64,000 nucleotides of DNA from Sorghum bicolor (GCF_000003195.3 NC_012870.2:26246202-26310201), one strand, 5' to 3'; counted from the stretch's first letter, positions 34,635 to 45,013 are shown. The notes: generated by a model not told the origin, from the sequence alone. Translations and numbers: made by a program.

Positions 34635-34647
34635 CCAGCTTGGGGGA
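34635..34647 (+). other. Internal polypurine-tract-like motif 1
   Basis: CCAGCTTGGGGGA just after the gag-protease stop. It matches the true polypurine tract before the 3' LTR in AGCTTGGGGGA. Confidence 0.5.
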
Positions 34648-35113
34648 CCTAAAAATCCTAAGCCCTCACCGGGAGGTAAATCGGTAATTATCCGCATTAT
34701 TAATTTTCTCATATTTAAATTCTTGCGTAATTAAATCTTCCATTAGTCATATTTATTCATAGCATTATTATAATAATGAAAAGCCCCATATAAATAATAT
34801 TCATGGTGTGTAACAACCCATATTTATTAATTATTGTGGAGGCACAAAAATATTTTCCATTATCATTTTAATTAAGTTTCCTGCATTATATTTAATTATA
34901 TTAATCTTCTAGAAGCATGACCCACACTCCTTGGGTCCCACATGTCATACACCACACCTCACATACATCCCATCACATAATTTCATCCACCAATATGTTT
35001 CCACTCACCAGACATCTTTCCACCATCCAACAACCACCACAAAACATTATTCTGCGTGAGATCAAAGCAAGGAAGCAAGTGGAGGAGGCACACCCAGGAT
35101 GGACACCAGGAGT
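34648..35113. other. Non-coding region upstream of the second frame
   Basis: AT-rich sequence followed by a 'cacac/cacatcac' stretch. No supported frame. It leads into the internal promoter-like module. Confidence 0.4.
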
Positions 35114-35170
35114 GGGCGCCCGCCCACCTACCAAGGGCGCCCGCTCTGCTCCCTCTTCCTCCTATAAAAG
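35114..35170 (+). promoter_or_regulatory. Internal promoter-like module before the ORF-1-like gene
   Basis: GGGCGCCCGCCCAC at 35114 and GGGCGCCCGC at 35135 have the same 21-base period as in the LTR. A CTATAAAAG box follows at 35162. The module lies about 340 bases before the ATG at 35509. It suggests separate transcription of the downstream frame. Confidence 0.55.
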
Positions 35171-35508
35171 GCCACCTCCAGCTCCCCTTCTCTTCACACA
35201 AACACTCCAGAAAACCACACAAGCCTCAGTTTCCCGAGAAGGAGTTCTTGTAGTGAAGAGAAGAGAGTAGAGAGAAAGAGGAGAGTGGAAGGGAAGGTTG
35301 GAATTCTTTTGAGAGAGTGATTGTCACCTAGCAAGTAGTGATCCCGTTGTCTAAGCGGAAGTAAAAGTTGTTTGGGGGAAGCTCTACCAAAATAGAAATT
35401 TGTCTTGAACGATTAACCCCTGGACTACTGACACTCTGGACAACTGACCACTAACATTTTCTCTCACATTTTCCACTAGTTGTGTTTTTGCCAACTTTTG
35501 TTTGCAGG

Positions 35509-37065
35509 ATGTTTAAGAAGGTGAAGAATGCAGGGAAGGCTATCAAGAACCTTGGTACAAGGAGTTCATCCCGACACTCCTCACAACCATCAGAGATGAG
35601 TGTCGACCCGACACCCACACAAGCCCCGTCATCTTCATCAGGTCAGCAAGTTAAGGTCCTTCTCAAGATAGGAGACCTTAGACTGAAGACCCGAAGAGAG
35701 AAGGAAGTCTATCAGCAATTGAAGAACAAAGATTTCATTCACACCCCTACTATCGATCCAATCTTACTACAAGAAACAGGTTTGGACACTGAATTTGACT
35801 TAATTTTCCAGATGTTAGGTTGGATAAATTTTTGGAATATAACTGAGCTGGGTTCTCGTCTTCTCACCCTCGAATTTCTTTGCACCTTACAATACTATGA
35901 GGGGGGAATTGTTTTTCGGATGTTCAAACAGGAAATTATGTTGTCTTGGAGAGAGCTGAGCGACCATCTTGGTTTCTCTTCAAGATGCATCCTGAACATT
36001 GACTCCGATTTACCCAATTTTGAGAGACACCAGTTCTGGAGAGAAATATCTAGAGATAATTTTTATAGTCAAGCCCGAACCAGTGACATGGAACACCCCA
36101 CTCTTAGGATGTTTCACAAATGGCTTGGGTACAATCTTTTCTATCGCGATGATATTAGGAAAGTAAGCGTAGGAGATTTACAACTTTTATATGCTGCTAT
36201 TAGTAAAATACCCACTTCACCTGTTACACTATTAGTTTCACATTGGCTTAGTATACCTAGTCTTCAGGGACCAGTAGGATGTACTTCACTTATCACTCGT
36301 CTAGCCACTAATCTTCACTTACTAGAAAACTCATCGTTGGATTTCATAGAAGAATTAAGAATTTATCATGGCTATGACACATTTAGACAAGCTCGGATGT
36401 TAAAGAAAGAGGGAAATATAATGTATATGCTATATGATGATAAAGGCAAGATTCGGTTACCTAACCCGAACCTTGGCCTCTACGTTGTGCAAAACTTTTT
36501 GATTGAGATTGCAGCAACACCAGTGAACCAGAGAACTCCACAGCGAGTGGCTTCTGAAAGGATAACCACTCACCGAGAACGCACCTGGTATGGAGTTGAC
36601 CCTAGACCAGAAGAAGCAGCGCACCTGCACTATTGCGATTACAACCCTCGAGTCCTTCGAGACCCATGGGTTCGACATGCGCAACCACAAGAGCCAACAG
36701 AGGAGACATGGCCGGAGAACCAAGATCACCAGTGGACAAACCCGCCTTTCCATACGGGGAGGTACTCCACTGATCCATACGGAGCTTCAGGATCCAGACC
36801 TCCGCCCCAATTTGATGTAGGACGATACTCCGACGCCTCCTACGCTTTCACGAATGACTACTATCAAGAGGCCGGTGCCTTCTTCACTCATACCGACAAC
36901 ACCCTCCTCGACATCCAGAACACGCAAGCAGAACATGGAAGACTCCTGGAAGAACAACAAAAATGGAACCAGGACCATACAGCTGCAGTAGAAGAGCTGA
37001 GACAAGATACAACAACAATGAATGACAACATTACAACCATGATGCGGTTCTGGAACATCGGGTAA
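35509..37065 (+). CDS. ATHILA ORF-1-like protein (env-position frame)
   Basis: An open frame of 518 codons. The ATG at 35509 (MFKKVKNAGKAIKNLG) directly follows a good splice acceptor, TTTGCAG at 35501-35507, so the mRNA may be spliced; the frame is open a little further upstream but without ATG. Visible blocks are FDLIFQMLGWINFWNI, LLTLEFLCTLQYYEGGIVF and LSWRELSDHLGFSSRC; these resemble the ATHILA ORF-1 family (a plant retroelement domain related in layout to PMD-like regions). The C-terminal 130 residues are rich in P, E, Y and Q and end in a helical segment. I see no signal peptide and no membrane helix, so there is no evidence for an envelope protein although the position is that of env. 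The function is unknown. The frame is intact, which fits the young age of the insertion. Confidence 0.7.
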   Translation: MFKKVKNAGKAIKNLGTRSSSRHSSQPSEMSVDPTPTQAPSSSSGQQVKVLLKIGDLRLKTRREKEVYQQLKNKDFIHTPTIDPILLQETGLDTEFDLIFQMLGWINFWNITELGSRLLTLEFLCTLQYYEGGIVFRMFKQEIMLSWRELSDHLGFSSRCILNIDSDLPNFERHQFWREISRDNFYSQARTSDMEHPTLRMFHKWLGYNLFYRDDIRKVSVGDLQLLYAAISKIPTSPVTLLVSHWLSIPSLQGPVGCTSLITRLATNLHLLENSSLDFIEELRIYHGYDTFRQARMLKKEGNIMYMLYDDKGKIRLPNPNLGLYVVQNFLIEIAATPVNQRTPQRVASERITTHRERTWYGVDPRPEEAAHLHYCDYNPRVLRDPWVRHAQPQEPTEETWPENQDHQWTNPPFHTGRYSTDPYGASGSRPPPQFDVGRYSDASYAFTNDYYQEAGAFFTHTDNTLLDIQNTQAEHGRLLEEQQKWNQDHTAAVEELRQDTTTMNDNITTMMRFWNIG

Positions 37066-37080
37066 GACCGACATCAACAT

Positions 37081-37093
37081 CCAGCTTGGGGGA
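37081..37093 (+). other. Internal polypurine-tract-like motif 2
   Basis: CCAGCTTGGGGGA, 16 bases after the ORF-1-like stop. It is identical to the motif after gag-protease. Confidence 0.5.
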
Positions 37094-38592
37094 GTTCCTT
37101 CCCAATTTATCAAGTAAGTTTTTATTTGCTCTTCTTATTTATTCTTTTCTATTTTAGTATTTTATCTTAAAAGAAAAAAAATTAGAAAACCCAATAAATA
37201 TTTTCTTGCTTTAATTTACTGCATTCTATAAACATGAAAACAAAATAAAAAGAGTGTGTAGATAAGTGTGCTTTATTTTCCTGCTAAGTTTAATCTCTAG
37301 AAAAATAAAAGACCAAAAAGATACATGATGGAAATGATGAACAATTGCTCTGTTTGCTTACTTACAAGTACCTAGCTTTTATATTAGAATTCTTCCAGGA
37401 ATTACTAAAACTAAAATTACTATCTTTGGGAAGCATAAAACTAAAATCTAGGTAATAGAAAGGCATAATATAAAGTTGAGCTACTGTTTATCCTATTTCT
37501 ACTACACTAAGTTCTGGAGATTTATTTTGAAAACTTACAAATCACATGATGAGTTCCTAGCATAACAAAACTACCTACCACAGCCATACTTGCTATAACA
37601 TCTTTTACTATATTCACATTGAGTTTGATCGAGCTGTGTAGACCCTTAGGAGCTTTTCATGTGGTTAAATTAAGATATTCACTTGCACACATCTACCACA
37701 GCATCCATCATCAATCATTAAAATTGCTAAAAATATTTTCACTCACTGTCCCGAATATTGTTATTCTCTCTCTCTAAAAAGATTCAATGCAGAAGAGGCA
37801 TGGGTTATGCAAAAATATGCGAGGAAATGAAAAGGGGCAAGTGCCCGGAACCTCGATAAAGAAAGAAAAAGAGTGAGACGAGAGGTAAAAATGGACAAGT
37901 GTCCGAAGTAGAATTAGGGGTACAAAGATGCCCACTTGAGCAGAAAAAATGGACAAGTGTCCGACAGTAGAATTAGGGGTATCTACTACCCACCTAAAAA
38001 AAAAGAAAAAAGAAAAAGATAGCCCATATTCTCCCAAAGCAAAGATCAAAGAGGAGGAGAGATAGCAATATGAGGAGCAATGAGAACTAAGTTTTATTAA
38101 CAGTTATACATTTTCACCATCACTATCATTTACTCCACCACACATGCACATCTTGATTTAATTATATGCTGAGTTCCTTTGGATCCATAGCTCGATTAGA
38201 CAACATATGTATGAGCTGTTTTTTCACTCCTATGAGCTCCACTTAAATATTTCATTAGCTATAGGTAAGTGACATTATGGTAAGGATCCCCAAATACCAT
38301 ATATAGAGAGAGACTTGAGAGAATCATTGCTGGGAACTCTGAGTTTTATTTTGAAAACTTATGAAAAACTCTAGAACAAAGGTGAAGTATAGACAGGAGG
38401 GATAGTGCTTGACTTAACTATTTTGTCTTTCGATTACTTAAGACTTAAGTGCAGGTTCTAAACTCCATAACACTTCACTCTAATCTGGATGAATTTTATG
38501 TAAAAGCATGTGTGCCTGTCAGGAAAGAAAACATTGAAGCAACTCCTGATCCGTCTGAGTTTAGCTGTTTGCTCAGGGACGAGCAAAGGGTA
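37094..38592. other. Long non-coding 3' region of the nested element
   Basis: About 1.5 kb without frames. It contains a diverged direct repeat: 'atggacaagtgtccga' plus 'agtagaattaggggta' at 37891-37921 and again at 37949-37981. A related 'ggggcaagtgcccgg' is at 37836. Such spacers between the last frame and the 3' LTR are usual in Athila elements. Confidence 0.5.
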
Positions 38593-38606
38593 AGCTTGGG
38601 GGAGTT
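38593..38606 (+). other. Polypurine tract of the nested element
   Basis: AGCTTGGGGGAGTT abuts the 3' LTR and is the expected plus-strand primer site. Confidence 0.8.
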
Positions 38607-40122
38607 TGTTGACGGTCCTTAAGTACTAAAATTAATAATCAAATAAACATGGAAAAGGATCAATATGAAACAAACATCTAGAATTAGGGTTTTATCTGAC
38701 AGAATTCCACGAGCTTTGGTGTTTATCTATTTCTGTAGGGGTTTATCAGAAAATATGGAGAGAAGGCCCACATGTCATGTTTACAACGAGATAATTACGT
38801 GCCGCGCAATTTTCCTCTATCTAGAAGGGTCCAGAAGCCACGGGAACGAACGAGAGCACGATCGGGCTCGGGGGCAGGGCGCCCGCCCACCTCCCTTGGG
38901 CGCCCGCCCAGGTCAGGAGTCCAATCAGGACTCTGCTTCGGGACAACGCTCCACCGACCTAAAGGATCAATCTAAACCATACAATCTATGTCGGTTTGAT
39001 CTGACGGCCCACGTTCACTTGAGGGGACTATAAAACCAGACCCCCTGGCCCCTGGAGGAGAAGAGGAGAAATCATTATTCAGAGGTAGCCATCAAAGTTA
39101 GGGTTTAGAGCTTCTCTCCCACAGAGAATTAGAATTAGCTACTCCCTAATCCTTCAAGTTTAGAGGTTTGATTAGATAGCAATTAGAGAAGTAGAGCACT
39201 ACGCTCTGGATTCGGATCTTCGGTAATAAAGATTGGTATTATTCATATCTTTCTCTAATTCTATTGTTCTAATTGCATTATGTCTCTAATTATTATGTTC
39301 TTAGTTTGTTCTAGTTCTATATTTGATATAGTTCTAATTGATAATGAGTTTATGTATAAGTTTGCAAAGCGCTTAGCTCTTGACGCGAGGGAGTTAGGTG
39401 ATAGATCACATGTGAGCGTGGTGCTTAGATGTTATTTATCTGCAAATGTATCCTATTGGCCGGGTCGTGTGGTAGTTCGCGATAGTGACAGCTTCGTTGA
39501 TTCTTATATAGTCCACCCTCCGTTGATAGGACAGGCAGAACCGGTATTGTGGAGTAAGTCATGCGATGTTCTGATTTACTTTATCAATGTTCCTTATACA
39601 TGAATGAAGAGTCTTTTATGCTATATATGATCTTGTAGATAACTAGAGTAGATTATGACTTAGTAGTTAGTAGATAACTTAGAATCCATTCTCTAGCTAA
39701 TCCGACATCACCTACATATATGAGGAGTAGTCTATTTTCTAATCGCTGTGTTATCTACCCATGAACTTATAATTCATTATCATTATCTTTATGGTTTACC
39801 CCCTGCTAAAGTATGTGACTGTGTGATGAGTTTCTCATTAGTAATCATGTTCTTGCAAGTTTATCTCTAGTTTATGCCTTGATAGATTTTGCCCCCTTGA
39901 TTTAATTTCATTTTCTTGAGATCCCTTGAGCAAAATTATAAATAACGATACCTGGAATACTTATCCTGGTCAAATGCTACAATGAGGTGTTTTATCTGTG
40001 CGCTTGCGGATAGAATAGATTATTTTCTTGAGAGCCTTTACATTTATAAATACCTTTGTACACTCTGGCGCCATGCTAGGGATGACAACCTAGTATCTAA
40101 GTGGTGTTAGCTAGTGTCAACA
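38607..40122 (+). repeat. 3' LTR of the nested Athila-like element
   Basis: 1516 bp, the same length as the 5' LTR and almost identical in sequence. The frame at 39280-39603 translates identically to that at 31477-31800, showing lack of divergence, not coding function. Confidence 0.95.
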
Positions 40123-40745
40123 CCCTTCTTCATCAAGACACAGTCCAATTGGTCGATGACTCCGATCTGGCCAAGGCCTTGTTCAAGACCCTAAGAGGCC
40201 AAATTCCCGCCGATTCCGAACAAATCCTTTTTCAAGCCGCATATCTAGAGAGTCGTCAGCTGCAATATCAAAAGGCTGCCCAGTGTCTTGCCGACAGAGC
40301 TGCTCACGCTCAGCTCTCTGAGGAGATGATGAAAGTAAAGCTCCTTGCCGATGAGAAGCACAAGAGCATCGGCATTCTGACATCCTCAGGAGATGTATTG
40401 AAGCAAAAAATTTCTGATCTATCGGCGAGAAGGGAAGCCCTGTTGGCAGAACTCAAACAGGTAGAAGAAGCCTTGTCTCAAGCCCAATAAGAAGAAAGCC
40501 AGCTGCCTGAAACAATCAAGCTTCTTGAACAAGAGCGAAATATCCAAGCCCGCAAAGCACTGCAGATGAAGAAGAAGTTGAAACCAGTGGAAGGTTCTGC
40601 CGATGATGATGTGAAGGAAATAGAAGAAGCCAACCAGATCCATCTGCGCGCCATATCGACGATCCAGGCGCTGTTGAACATGTGAACTCTTCATCGGCGA
40701 CATACCCTGCTCTCTTCTTTCCAATCCTCCTGATATTTTGGTCTA

Positions 40746-40831
40746 GCCGATAGGACTGTTATCGGCACCTTTTAAAACGTTGAGTTTAGCCCCAGACACA
40801 CTTTGATCTAGCCGATAGGAATGTTATCGGC
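40746..40831 (+). repeat. Two GCCGATA hairpins between the convergent genes
   Basis: GCCGATAGGACTGTTATCGGC at 40746-40766 recurs at 40811-40831 with one changed loop base. Each has a 7-bp stem (GCCGATA/TATCGGC) and a 7-base loop. They lie in the 157-bp gap between the end of the antisense PMD gene and the end of pol and could act as RNA structures in either transcript. Confidence 0.65.
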
Positions 40832-40842
40832 ATTTTAAACTC

Positions 40843-41217
40843 TTATGCATCAACCCACATGCTTGGGTGATATTTCTTTAAATACTTGCCATTCAATGCT
40901 CTGGGAAATTCAACTCCTTCGAGAGTTTCTAAGATATAGGCATTGCCAGGAGCAGACCGTTTTACCCGATAGGAACCTTCCCAATTGGGAGACCACTTCC
41001 CAAATTTTGAACTTTTAGTCCCGAATGGTAAGTCTCCATCGACAAAATCCTTAGCTTTTACCTTCTTATCATACCATCTGGCAACTCTCTTCTTATTCTC
41101 TTCTATACTCATCAAAGCTCTTAGCCGATGCCCTGCTAGATCATCCAACTTGTCTGTCATCAAAGTAGCATAATCATCGGCAGCCAATTGATCTTGAAAA
41201 TAATCATCGGCAGCCAA
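40843..41217 (-). pseudogene. Integrase C-terminal end of Tat pol
   Basis: The frame ends the pol polyprotein with RWYDKKVKAKDFVDGD, then FGKWSPNWEGSYRVKR and GKYLKKYHPSMW, the C-terminal DNA-binding region of Ty3/Gypsy integrases. It is in a different frame from the integrase core upstream because of a small insertion near 41227-41236. A 30-bp tandem duplication lies at the junction. Confidence 0.8.
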
Positions 41218-41230
41218 TTGATCTTGAAAA
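41171..41230. repeat. 30-bp tandem duplication inside pol
   Basis: Two perfect copies of a 30-bp unit (start 'taatcatcgg', end 'atcttgaaaa'). It adds ten codons without shifting the frame by itself; the frame loss comes from an adjacent two-base difference. Confidence 0.9.
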
Positions 41231-42531
41231 TATAATCACCTAGACCCAGTCTTAATTTCCCAAGGTAACACTGCATCATGTCCATACACCAACTGATAAG
41301 GTGAACCTTGGTCGACCCATGACAAGCCATCCGATACGACCATAAAGCTTCATTTAACAACGTGTGCCACCTCCTAGGATTATCTTCAATCTTCCGTTTA
41401 ATAAGCTTGATAATTCCTTTGTTAGATGCCTCGGCCTGCCCATTAGCTTGAGCATAATAAGGAGAAGAATTTAATACTTTAATTCCCATACTGATTGCAA
41501 ATTCATCAAACTCCCCTGACGTGAACATAGTACCCTGATCGGTAGTAATTGTTTGAGGAATTCCAAATCGGTAAATAGTATGCTCTTTCACAAAATCAAT
41601 CATATTAGCCGACGTAACTTTCTTCAAAGGAATAGCTTCAACCCATTTGGTGAAATAATCAGTGGCAACCAAGATAAACTTATGTCCTTTGCTAGATGGT
41701 GGATAAATCTGGCCGATCAAGTCAATAGCCCATCCTCGGAACGGCCAAGGTTTGATAATAGGATTCATGGCCGATGCGGGTGCTCTTTGAACATTGCCAA
41801 ATTTCTGACACCCTTGACACCCCTTGAAATATTTAAAGCAATCTTCAAGTATGGCTGGCCAATAATACCCATTCCTCGTGATCATCCACTTCATCTTAAA
41901 AGCCGACTGATGTGCTCCACATACTCCTTCATGGATTTCTCCCATCAAACTTTTAGCCTCATCATCACCTAAACACCTGAGAAGAATCCCATCAATAGTT
42001 CGATAATATAACTCATCTTCAAAGAGCACATACTTGGTAGCTTGAAACCGAACACGTCTCTCAACTTTCTTGGACGGATCTTTTAAATAATCAATGATTT
42101 CTTTTCTCCAATCATCGGCATTGATTGCCGATACTGCGTTTATCATGGGCTGATATCTCGAGGCATGCTGAGCCAACCGATTGGCCTCTTCATTATGCAA
42201 TCGAGGAACATGCTCTAATCGGAAATCCTTGAACTCCCTTAATAACTTCATACTCCTTTCGTGATAAGTTATCAGGACTTCGCTGCGGCATTCATAGCTT
42301 CCATCCAATTGATTTATAACCAGCATAGAATCCCCGAAGACTTCAACAGTATCAGCATGAACTTCTCTTAATAATTCCAACCCTTTTATCAAAGCTTGAT
42401 ATTCGGCTTGATTATTTGTTGATGTGGCAACAATCGGCAAGGAGAACTCATATTTCCTTCCCCGAGGGGAAATTAGCACTATGTCAATTCCTGCCCCCCG
42501 GTCACACGTGGATCCATCAAAGAAGAGCGTC
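41223..42531 (-). pseudogene. Second RNase H and integrase core of Tat pol
   Basis: After a TAG at about 42532 the frame reads a second, archaeal-type RNase H: DGS a few codons in, then YQALIKGLELLREV and VFGDSMLVINQL, with EANRLAQHASRYQP near the end. Integrase follows with an H-H-C-C zinc module (GAHQSAFKMKW, then CQGCQKF), and the catalytic core with D in AIDLIGQI, D in ITTDQGTMFTSGEF and E in QANGQAEASNKG. The order RT, RNase H, second RNase H, integrase is the Tat layout. Both an upstream stop and a downstream frameshift disable it. Confidence 0.85.
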
Positions 42532-42698
42532 TAAGGTACAATTTCCAAAGTCTCCAGTGCACCACAATGTTGAGTCACAAAATCGGCCATAATCTGTCCT
42601 TTAACCGCTTTAGCCGATTCGTAACGCAGATGGAATTCCGACAGTGCCAAAATCCACTTACCGATTCTACCACTCATGATCGGCATAGATAGCATGTA

Positions 42699-44087
42699 TC
42701 AGACCACATCATCTTTGCAAACAACAGTGCATTCGGCCGATAGCAAATAATGTCTTAACTTAATACAGGAGAAATACAAACATAAGCATAATTTCTCAAT
42801 AGCCGAATACCTGGTCTCCGCATCAATCAACCTTCTGCTTAAATAGTAAATTACATGCTCCTTCCCTTCAAATTCTTGAATCAAAGCCGAACCGATGACC
42901 ATCCCATCGGTAGATAAATACAATCTGAAGGGCTTTCCTTGCTGGGGTGGAATCAGAATTGGAGGATTTACCAAATAATTCTTGATTTCATCTAAGGCCA
43001 ACTGTTGTTCTTTCCCCCATACGAACTCTTGATCGGCTTTCAATTTTAGTAAAGGACTGAAAGCACGAATTTTACCAGACAAGTTAGATATAAATCTCCT
43101 GATAAAATTTACTTTGCCGATCAAGGACTGGAGCTCAGTTTTGTTGGTAGGAGCAACTATTTTGTTGATAGCATCAATAGACCTCCTACTAATTTCAATC
43201 CCCCTTTGATGCACCATGAAACCAAGGAACTGTCCTGCCGATACACCAAATGCACACTTGTTAGGATTCATCTTCAAACCATGCTTCCTTGTGCATTCCA
43301 ACACCTTTCGCAAATCGGCAAGATGTTTTGTGAAATCTCCAGACTTAACCACCACATCATCAATATAAATTTCCACCAGCTTGCCGATGAACTCATGAAA
43401 GATAAAATTCATGGCCCTCTGATAAGTAGCACCAGCATTTTTCAAACCAAAGGTCATGACTATCCATTCAAACAACCCAACATGACCAGGACACCTAAAT
43501 GCTGTCTTCAGAATATCTTCTTCAGCCATGAATATTTGATTGTATCTTGCATTGCCATCCATAAAGCTGATAATCCGATGCCCAGCCGCAGCATCAACTA
43601 GCAGATCGGCAACCGACATTGGGTAGCCATCCATCGGTGTAGCTTTATTAAGATTCCTTAAATCAATGCAAACTCGAAGCTTCCCATTTTTCTTGTAGAC
43701 TGGAACAACATTGGAAATCCATTCGGCATACCGGCATTGCCGAATAAATTTAGCTTCAATAAGCTTGGTTATTTCGGCCTTAATATCAGGAAGGATATTA
43801 GGATTACATCGGCGAGCTGGCTGCTGATGTGGCCGAAATCCAGACTTGATAGGCAACCGATGTTCAGCAATTGATCGGTCTAAACCAGGCATCTCAGTAT
43901 AATCCCAAGCAAAGCAATCTTTATATTCCTTTAACAAATCGGTTAACTGCTGTTTACACTCAGAATTTAACTTAGCACTAATAAAAGTAGGTCTAGGTTT
44001 ATCACCACTACCTATATCTACTTCTATCAAGTCATCGGCCGATGTGAATCCCTGGCCTAATTTTCCATCATCGGCGAACCTATCCAT
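42699..44087 (-). pseudogene. Reverse transcriptase and first RNase H of Tat pol
   Basis: A 462-codon frame. Reverse transcriptase motifs in order: WISNVVPVYKKNGKLRVCID, then YPMSVADLL, ISFMDGNARYNQI, FGLKNAGATYQRAMN and the catalytic VEIYIDDVVVKS. The RNase H region starts at FRLYLSTDGMVIGSALI and includes YYLSRRL and RYSAIEKL. The frame ends early at a TGA near 42699-42701 inside the connection to the second RNase H, so this copy cannot make a full polyprotein. The ATG at 44087 overlaps the stop of the upstream gag-protease frame (TAATGG), which may be the original ORF1/ORF2 border. Confidence 0.9.
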
Positions 44088-44248
44088 TAAAACTCCTCAT
44101 CAGAACCGACTGCTTGGATCAGTGGAATTTCATAATCGGCAACTTTGAGGAAATCCTTCTCCCAAATCTCCCCCGAGATACACCTAGTTCTTTCATAGGT
44201 ATCTGCTTCTGCCGACGCAATGACATAAGAAGAGTCTCCCGGGACAAT

Positions 44249-45013
44249 CTAAATCTTGTCACCTACCCACTGAACCAAGCATTGGTGCATTGTAGACGGG
44301 ATGCAACAATTAGCATGAATCCAATCTCTCCCTAGTAGCAAATTATAAGCACCCTTTCCACTGATCACAAAGAAAGTTGTCGGCAAGGTTTTGCTGCCGA
44401 TGGTCAACTCGACGCATATTGCTCCCTTAACCGGAGACACATTTCCCTCAAAGTCTTTTAGCATCATATCGGTCTTGGTCAAATCCTGATCTCCTTTTCC
44501 AAGCTTCCGATAAACTGCATATGACATGATATTGATAGCAGCTCCACCATCAATCAATATCTTGGTCATCGGTTGACCATCAACTCTCCCTTTGACAAAC
44601 AGAGCCTTAAGATGCTGCCTTTCATTGTCGGCAGTCTTTTCAAAGATGGATGTCATCGGATCCAGAGCCAACTGAGCTATCTGGTCGGAAAACTCCAACT
44701 CCTCGTCATCACTGGATGGCGCCAGGAATTCCATCGGCAACATAAATACCATGTTAACATCTGCCGATGGCCCTTTCCCCTTAGGATCTGATGATCGCTG
44801 ATCCCCAGACTGACCAAAATTCTCACCCTTACATAGCTCTTCCCGTCTCTCACGTTGCAGTCTCCTCTTCTGTGTCTTAGTCAACCCCTCTGGACACCAT
44901 GGGGGAAGGGGTGACTGCCTTGCCGATGGACGATGATATTCCCTTGACTCCATCCGATGTGTATTGGCGTCCCTGCAAAATATGAACTCATCGGGAACTC
45001 GTGCATTAGCCAT
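44249..45013 (-). pseudogene. Aspartic protease region of Tat gag-pro
   Basis: The frame carries a basic segment (KTQKRRLQRERREELCKG), an acidic linker (SSDDEELEFSD) and the protease with KILIDGGAAINIMSY as active site and YNLLLGRDWIHAN as the second conserved block. DGGA in place of DSGA is typical of Tat elements. It is cut off at 44249-44251 by a TAG and separated from gag by another TAG near 45029. Confidence 0.85.

Larger units (their letters stand above)
30804..40122 (+). mobile_element. Athila-like Ty3/Gypsy element lacking RT and integrase, nested
   Basis: A 9319-bp element with two LTRs of exactly 1516 bp, a tRNA-Asp PBS and a polypurine tract. It is inserted into the last exon of the Tat antisense gene. 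Flanking pentamers are CCCTC on the left and CCCTT on the right, a target duplication with one change. It carries gag-protease (32666-34621) and an ATHILA ORF-1-like frame (35509-37065). No reverse transcriptase, RNase H or integrase is found in the 9.3 kb, so it is non-autonomous and must use proteins of a related Athila element. Only three LTR differences were seen, so insertion is recent, on the order of 0.1 million years. Confidence 0.92.
28101..40685 (+). pseudogene. Antisense plant-mobile-domain (PMD) gene of the Tat element, six exons, broken
   Basis: Exons: 28101-28127, 28242-29699, 29778-29978, 30065-30425, 30502-30590 and 30666-30803 continuing at 40128-40685 beyond the nested element. 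All introns have GT-AG ends (114, 78, 86, 76 and 75 nt); phases are 0,0,0,1,0 and the frame is kept across every join. The intact product would be about 940 residues. Exon 2 carries the domain, with SLLIAASYFWSDTLNAFMFG, then TLADVLMLTGLDV and WLDKFVFCG, as in PMD/aminotransferase-like proteins. Then comes a low-complexity P/E/S/Q region, and the last exon is a long coiled coil. Four in-frame stops break it (TAG 28407, TAG 28992, TGA 29238, TAA 40488). PMD proteins of the MAIN/MAIL type take part in TE silencing and expression control in Arabidopsis; a counter-silencing role for a TE-borne copy is only a hypothesis. It converges with pol, 157 bp apart. Confidence 0.8.

Noticed and set aside
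35509..37065. Reading the second frame of the nested element as an envelope protein
   Set aside because: It is in the env position, but I see no signal peptide, no membrane helix and no cleavage site. The sequence looks like the ATHILA ORF-1 family.
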